From an uncultured Rickettsiales bacterium (GTDB lineage Bacteria; Pseudomonadota; Alphaproteobacteria; UBA8366), in contig CAJWTF010000001.1 in NCBI GenBank assembly GCA_913046825.1, forward strand, positions 25,679 to 89,678: DNA of 64,000 bases, written 5' to 3'. The position numbers were made by a program, and so were the translations under genes. How positions within the stretch are numbered: the first letter of the stretch is position 1; the number at the start of each line of letters is the position of its first letter. The notes under the pieces are model-generated. The model saw only the letters and a program-made list of their open reading frames with translations, did not search any database and was not told the origin of the DNA. Below, one piece after another: positions 62,516 to 64,000 of this stretch.

Positions 62516-62525
62516 AGACGTCCCC

Positions 62526-62834
62526 GTGAGCGGCAAAAATGCGCCCGAACGCTCGCTCGGTCCCTGTCCCAGCGTTAATCGCCACCACTGGATACCCAAA
62601 TTCAAGGGCCGCGATCAAGCGAGAGATATTCGCGGCGTCTGCCACAGAATGCTACACCGAACCTTCAGCGAGATCGAACTCGCTACCGAGTACGCGACAC
62701 CAGAGGTTCTGCGAAGTCATCCGGACATAGAAAATTTTGTGCGCTGGGTGCCCCGAAAACAAACACAGTTCATCGATCGCGCCAAATCGCCCCGCGGCCA
62801 TGGCAAACGCCGACCGCATCGGTGGCGGCGTTAG
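62526..62834 (+). CDS. Small HNH-endonuclease-like protein with an altered zinc motif
   Basis: A 102-residue protein starting with GTG. It carries the core of a widespread HNH-like family: HHWIPK, VCHRMLHRTFSEIELATEY, then PEVLRSHPDIENFVRWVPRK and a basic tail (GHGKRRPHRWRR). In the usual family two CxxC pairs hold zinc; here the first reads CPSV and the second Cys is lost. The gene may thus be degenerate or zinc-independent. It starts 10 bases after the cupin stop. The N-terminal part is shorter than usual. Confidence 0.6.
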   Translation: MSGKNAPERSLGPCPSVNRHHWIPKFKGRDQARDIRGVCHRMLHRTFSEIELATEYATPEVLRSHPDIENFVRWVPRKQTQFIDRAKSPRGHGKRRPHRWRR

Positions 62835-62837
62835 ACA

Positions 62838-62937
62838 CAATTCCTTACCCTCTGTTTCCCGCACGCGTCAGTGATCCGGAATCCAGGGGGTAAGGAATTC
62901 CGAATGCGCTGGACCCCGGCTCTCCGGTCGGGGAACT
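62838..62937. repeat. Inverted repeats between the HNH-like and GST genes
   Basis: AATTCCTTACCC (62838-62849) and GGGTAAGGAATT (62888-62899) are perfect 12-base reverse complements 38 bases apart. A second hairpin, CCCCGG-CTCTC-CGGTCGGGG, lies at about 62915-62933. The two convergent genes end on either side, so this is likely a bidirectional stop made of REP-like elements. Confidence 0.55.
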
Positions 62938-62940
62938 AGA

Positions 62941-63564
62941 TTACGGCAGTGGTGAAGCCTTAAATGGTGCGGTTGCTTCCATCCGCGCTGCAAAAGCTGC
63001 TAAGGCCGGATACGCCTCGGCGACACCCATTTTCGGGCGGGCCAGACCGGCGAAACCATAGGCGACGACACCGGAGATATCCGCTTGGGTCATGCTCTCG
63101 CCATCGGCGAGCCATCCACTTTCACCGGCCTCTTCCGCCAAACCATTGAGGAATTCAAGGCCGCCCTTGACCTGATTATCGTTGTGATCAATCCAAGGCT
63201 GGTGAACCTTTTCCTTCGGGTGGAAACGCGCCTCATACGCGGCCCACTGGGTCTTATCCATAGTGCCGACAGCCGCGGCGGTGACGCGCATGACATGACG
63301 GCGCTCGGCTCCACTCTCAGGGATTAGCGCTTTCTCGGACCCGACCATATCATCAAGCGCATCGAGCATGGCATAGCTCTCAATCAATACTTCTCCATCA
63401 TCAAGCACCAAGGTGGGGACACGAGTCAGCGGATTATGTACGTTTACCGCATCCGGATTGTCGAACACTGGCACATCCATATGCTCGAACGGCATCCCGA
63501 ATTCGTTCATAGTGATGGCGACACGGCGCACGAAGGGCGAGCGATAACTTCCGAATAGTTTCAT
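62941..63564 (-). CDS. Glutathione S-transferase family protein
   Basis: A 207-residue GST. The thioredoxin-like N-terminal domain has MKLFGSYRSPFVRRVAIT with the active-site Ser region, the cis-Pro in RVPTLVLDDG and the glutathione-binding ES in VLIESYAMLDAL. The C-terminal helical domain has MTQADISGVVAY, the family's N-cap Asp motif. It has a GGGAG site that is also one arm of a palindrome shared with the divergent aroQ. The GST substrate is unknown. Confidence 0.9.
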   Translation of the reverse strand: MKLFGSYRSPFVRRVAITMNEFGMPFEHMDVPVFDNPDAVNVHNPLTRVPTLVLDDGEVLIESYAMLDALDDMVGSEKALIPESGAERRHVMRVTAAAVGTMDKTQWAAYEARFHPKEKVHQPWIDHNDNQVKGGLEFLNGLAEEAGESGWLADGESMTQADISGVVAYGFAGLARPKMGVAEAYPALAAFAARMEATAPFKASPLP

Positions 63565-63570
63565 TTTCGT

Positions 63571-63595
63571 CTCCCAAACTAAATTAATTTGGGAG
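63571..63595. promoter_or_regulatory. Palindrome carrying the ribosome binding sites of two divergent genes
   Basis: CTCCCAAA (63571-63578), loop CTAAATTAA, TTTGGGAG (63588-63595) is a perfect 8-bp inverted repeat. GGGAG is the binding site of GST on the minus strand and of aroQ on the plus strand, each about 6-9 bases before its start. The two starts are only 39 bases apart, which leaves little room for promoters. Confidence 0.6.
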
Positions 63596-63603
63596 CAATA
63601 AGA

Positions 63604-64000
63604 ATGACAAAATTAGTCTATATCTTAAACGGTCCAAACTTGAATCTCCTTGGTAAAAGGCAACCTGAAATTTATGGGATGGAAACTTTAGGTGATATAG
63701 AGGCTGGATGTAGAAATCTCATTTCTAATACAGAATTTGATCTAAGGTTCAAGCAAAGCAATGCTGAACACCAGTTGATTGACTGGGTTCATGATGCAAG
63801 AAATGAAGCCTATGCGATAATAATAAATGCTGCTGCTTACACTCATACGTCCATCGCTATCCTAGATGCTTTAAATACATTCGAGGGTATTGTTATTGAA
63901 GTTCACATAAGTGATATTAAGCGTAGAGAAGAATTTAGACATCACTCTTTTATTAGTTTGAGAGCTGATAAAGAAATCATAGGTAGAGGCACTAAAGGTT
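63604..64000 (+). CDS. aroQ: Type II 3-dehydroquinate dehydratase (cut by window end)
   Basis: The first 132 codons of a shikimate-pathway enzyme that dehydrates 3-dehydroquinate. The sequence opens [19 protein letters not shown], with catalytic Tyr 24 in EIYG, then [11 protein letters not shown] with a substrate-binding His (usual INPAAYTHTS) and [19 protein letters not shown]. The gene is about 35% GC with A/T-ending codons, unlike every other gene in the window. It is divergent from the GST gene. Either horizontal transfer or a contig join explains this. The C-terminus is outside the window. Confidence 0.92.
   Translation, partial: MTKLVYILNGPNLNLLGKRQPEIYGMETLGDIEAGCRNLISNTEFDLRFKQSNAEHQLIDWVHDARNEAYAIIINAAAYTHTSIAILDALNTFEGIVIEVHISDIKRREEFRHHSFISLRADKEIIGRGTKG

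Noticed and set aside
1..64000. tRNA genes, rRNA genes, CRISPR arrays, insertion sequences
   Set aside because: Looked for cloverleaf ends, rRNA-like blocks, regularly spaced repeats and transposase motifs on both strands and saw none.

Overview
The window looks like the chromosome of an alphaproteobacterium, probably Rhodospirillales-like. It has moderately high GC, tightly packed genes with GGAG-type ribosome binding sites, and many acyl-CoA, TauD-type and hydantoinase-type catabolic genes. The taxonomy is inferred from gene content only. I see no rRNA, tRNA, CRISPR array, insertion sequence or phage gene. Both ends cut genes: a nitroreductase on the left and a dehydroquinase on the right.

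Layout: 0-3.6 kb holds a 2-oxoglutarate/Fe(II) oxygenase, a GIY-YIG protein, ArfB and the transhydrogenase SthA. 3.9-20.2 kb holds an MmgE/PrpD protein, an SDR, a nitronate monooxygenase-like flavoprotein, an Ldh-type dehydrogenase, a shortened Dyp-type peroxidase, two divergent acyl-CoA dehydrogenases, an ADP-forming acyl-CoA synthetase, an orphan CcdA-like antitoxin, a lyase of the isocitrate lyase/PEP mutase family, a CaiB-type CoA-transferase, a TauD-type oxygenase, an enoyl-CoA hydratase and a receiver-domain protein. 20.2-29.0 kb is a run of seven minus-strand genes that reads like one catabolic unit: oxygenase, epoxide hydrolase, CoA ligase, ThDP enzyme, luciferase-like monooxygenase, FAD amine oxidase and a glutamine-amidotransferase-like hydrolase. 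A possible plus-strand small RNA with its own terminator lies inside this run. 29-38.5 kb carries a 2-hydroxyacid dehydrogenase, a membrane protein, a hydratase, a small response regulator, the first HyuA/HyuB pair, a quinone oxidoreductase and an MFS transporter. 38.7-46.8 kb carries a metallo-beta-lactamase/double cyclic-nucleotide-binding fusion, glutaminyl-tRNA synthetase, a TPR protein, and an operon of two MaoC proteins, a flavin oxidoreductase and a PaaK-like ligase.

46.7-53.7 kb is a patch of gene decay. It holds a bile acid:sodium symporter with a frameshift and an amber codon, a truncated Vsr endonuclease, a lipoprotein gene with a frameshift and an amber codon, and a Gfo/Idh oxidoreductase with a frameshift and a large internal deletion. 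Intact genes between them include an MBL hydrolase, a D-aminoacylase-like amidohydrolase and a DUF1116 protein. 53.7-62.8 kb continues on the plus strand with a DAO-type oxidase, a TauD-type oxygenase, an SMP-30 lactonase, a GNAT protein, a second HyuA/HyuB pair, a cysteine-dioxygenase-like cupin and a small HNH-like protein, plus a carbonic anhydrase on the minus strand. After a GST gene the composition drops abruptly to about 35% GC at 63.6 kb, where a divergent aroQ gene starts. That is either a recent transfer or a wrong contig join.

Taken together the genes suggest a scavenging heterotroph that opens N-acylated, cyclic-amide and carboxylate substrates and feeds them through CoA-thioester chemistry. 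Substrates cannot be named from sequence alone. The most unusual items are the decay cluster with internally deleted enzymes, the composition break, the MBL/cNMP fusion, the leader hairpins of the degenerate receiver gene and the candidate small RNA.
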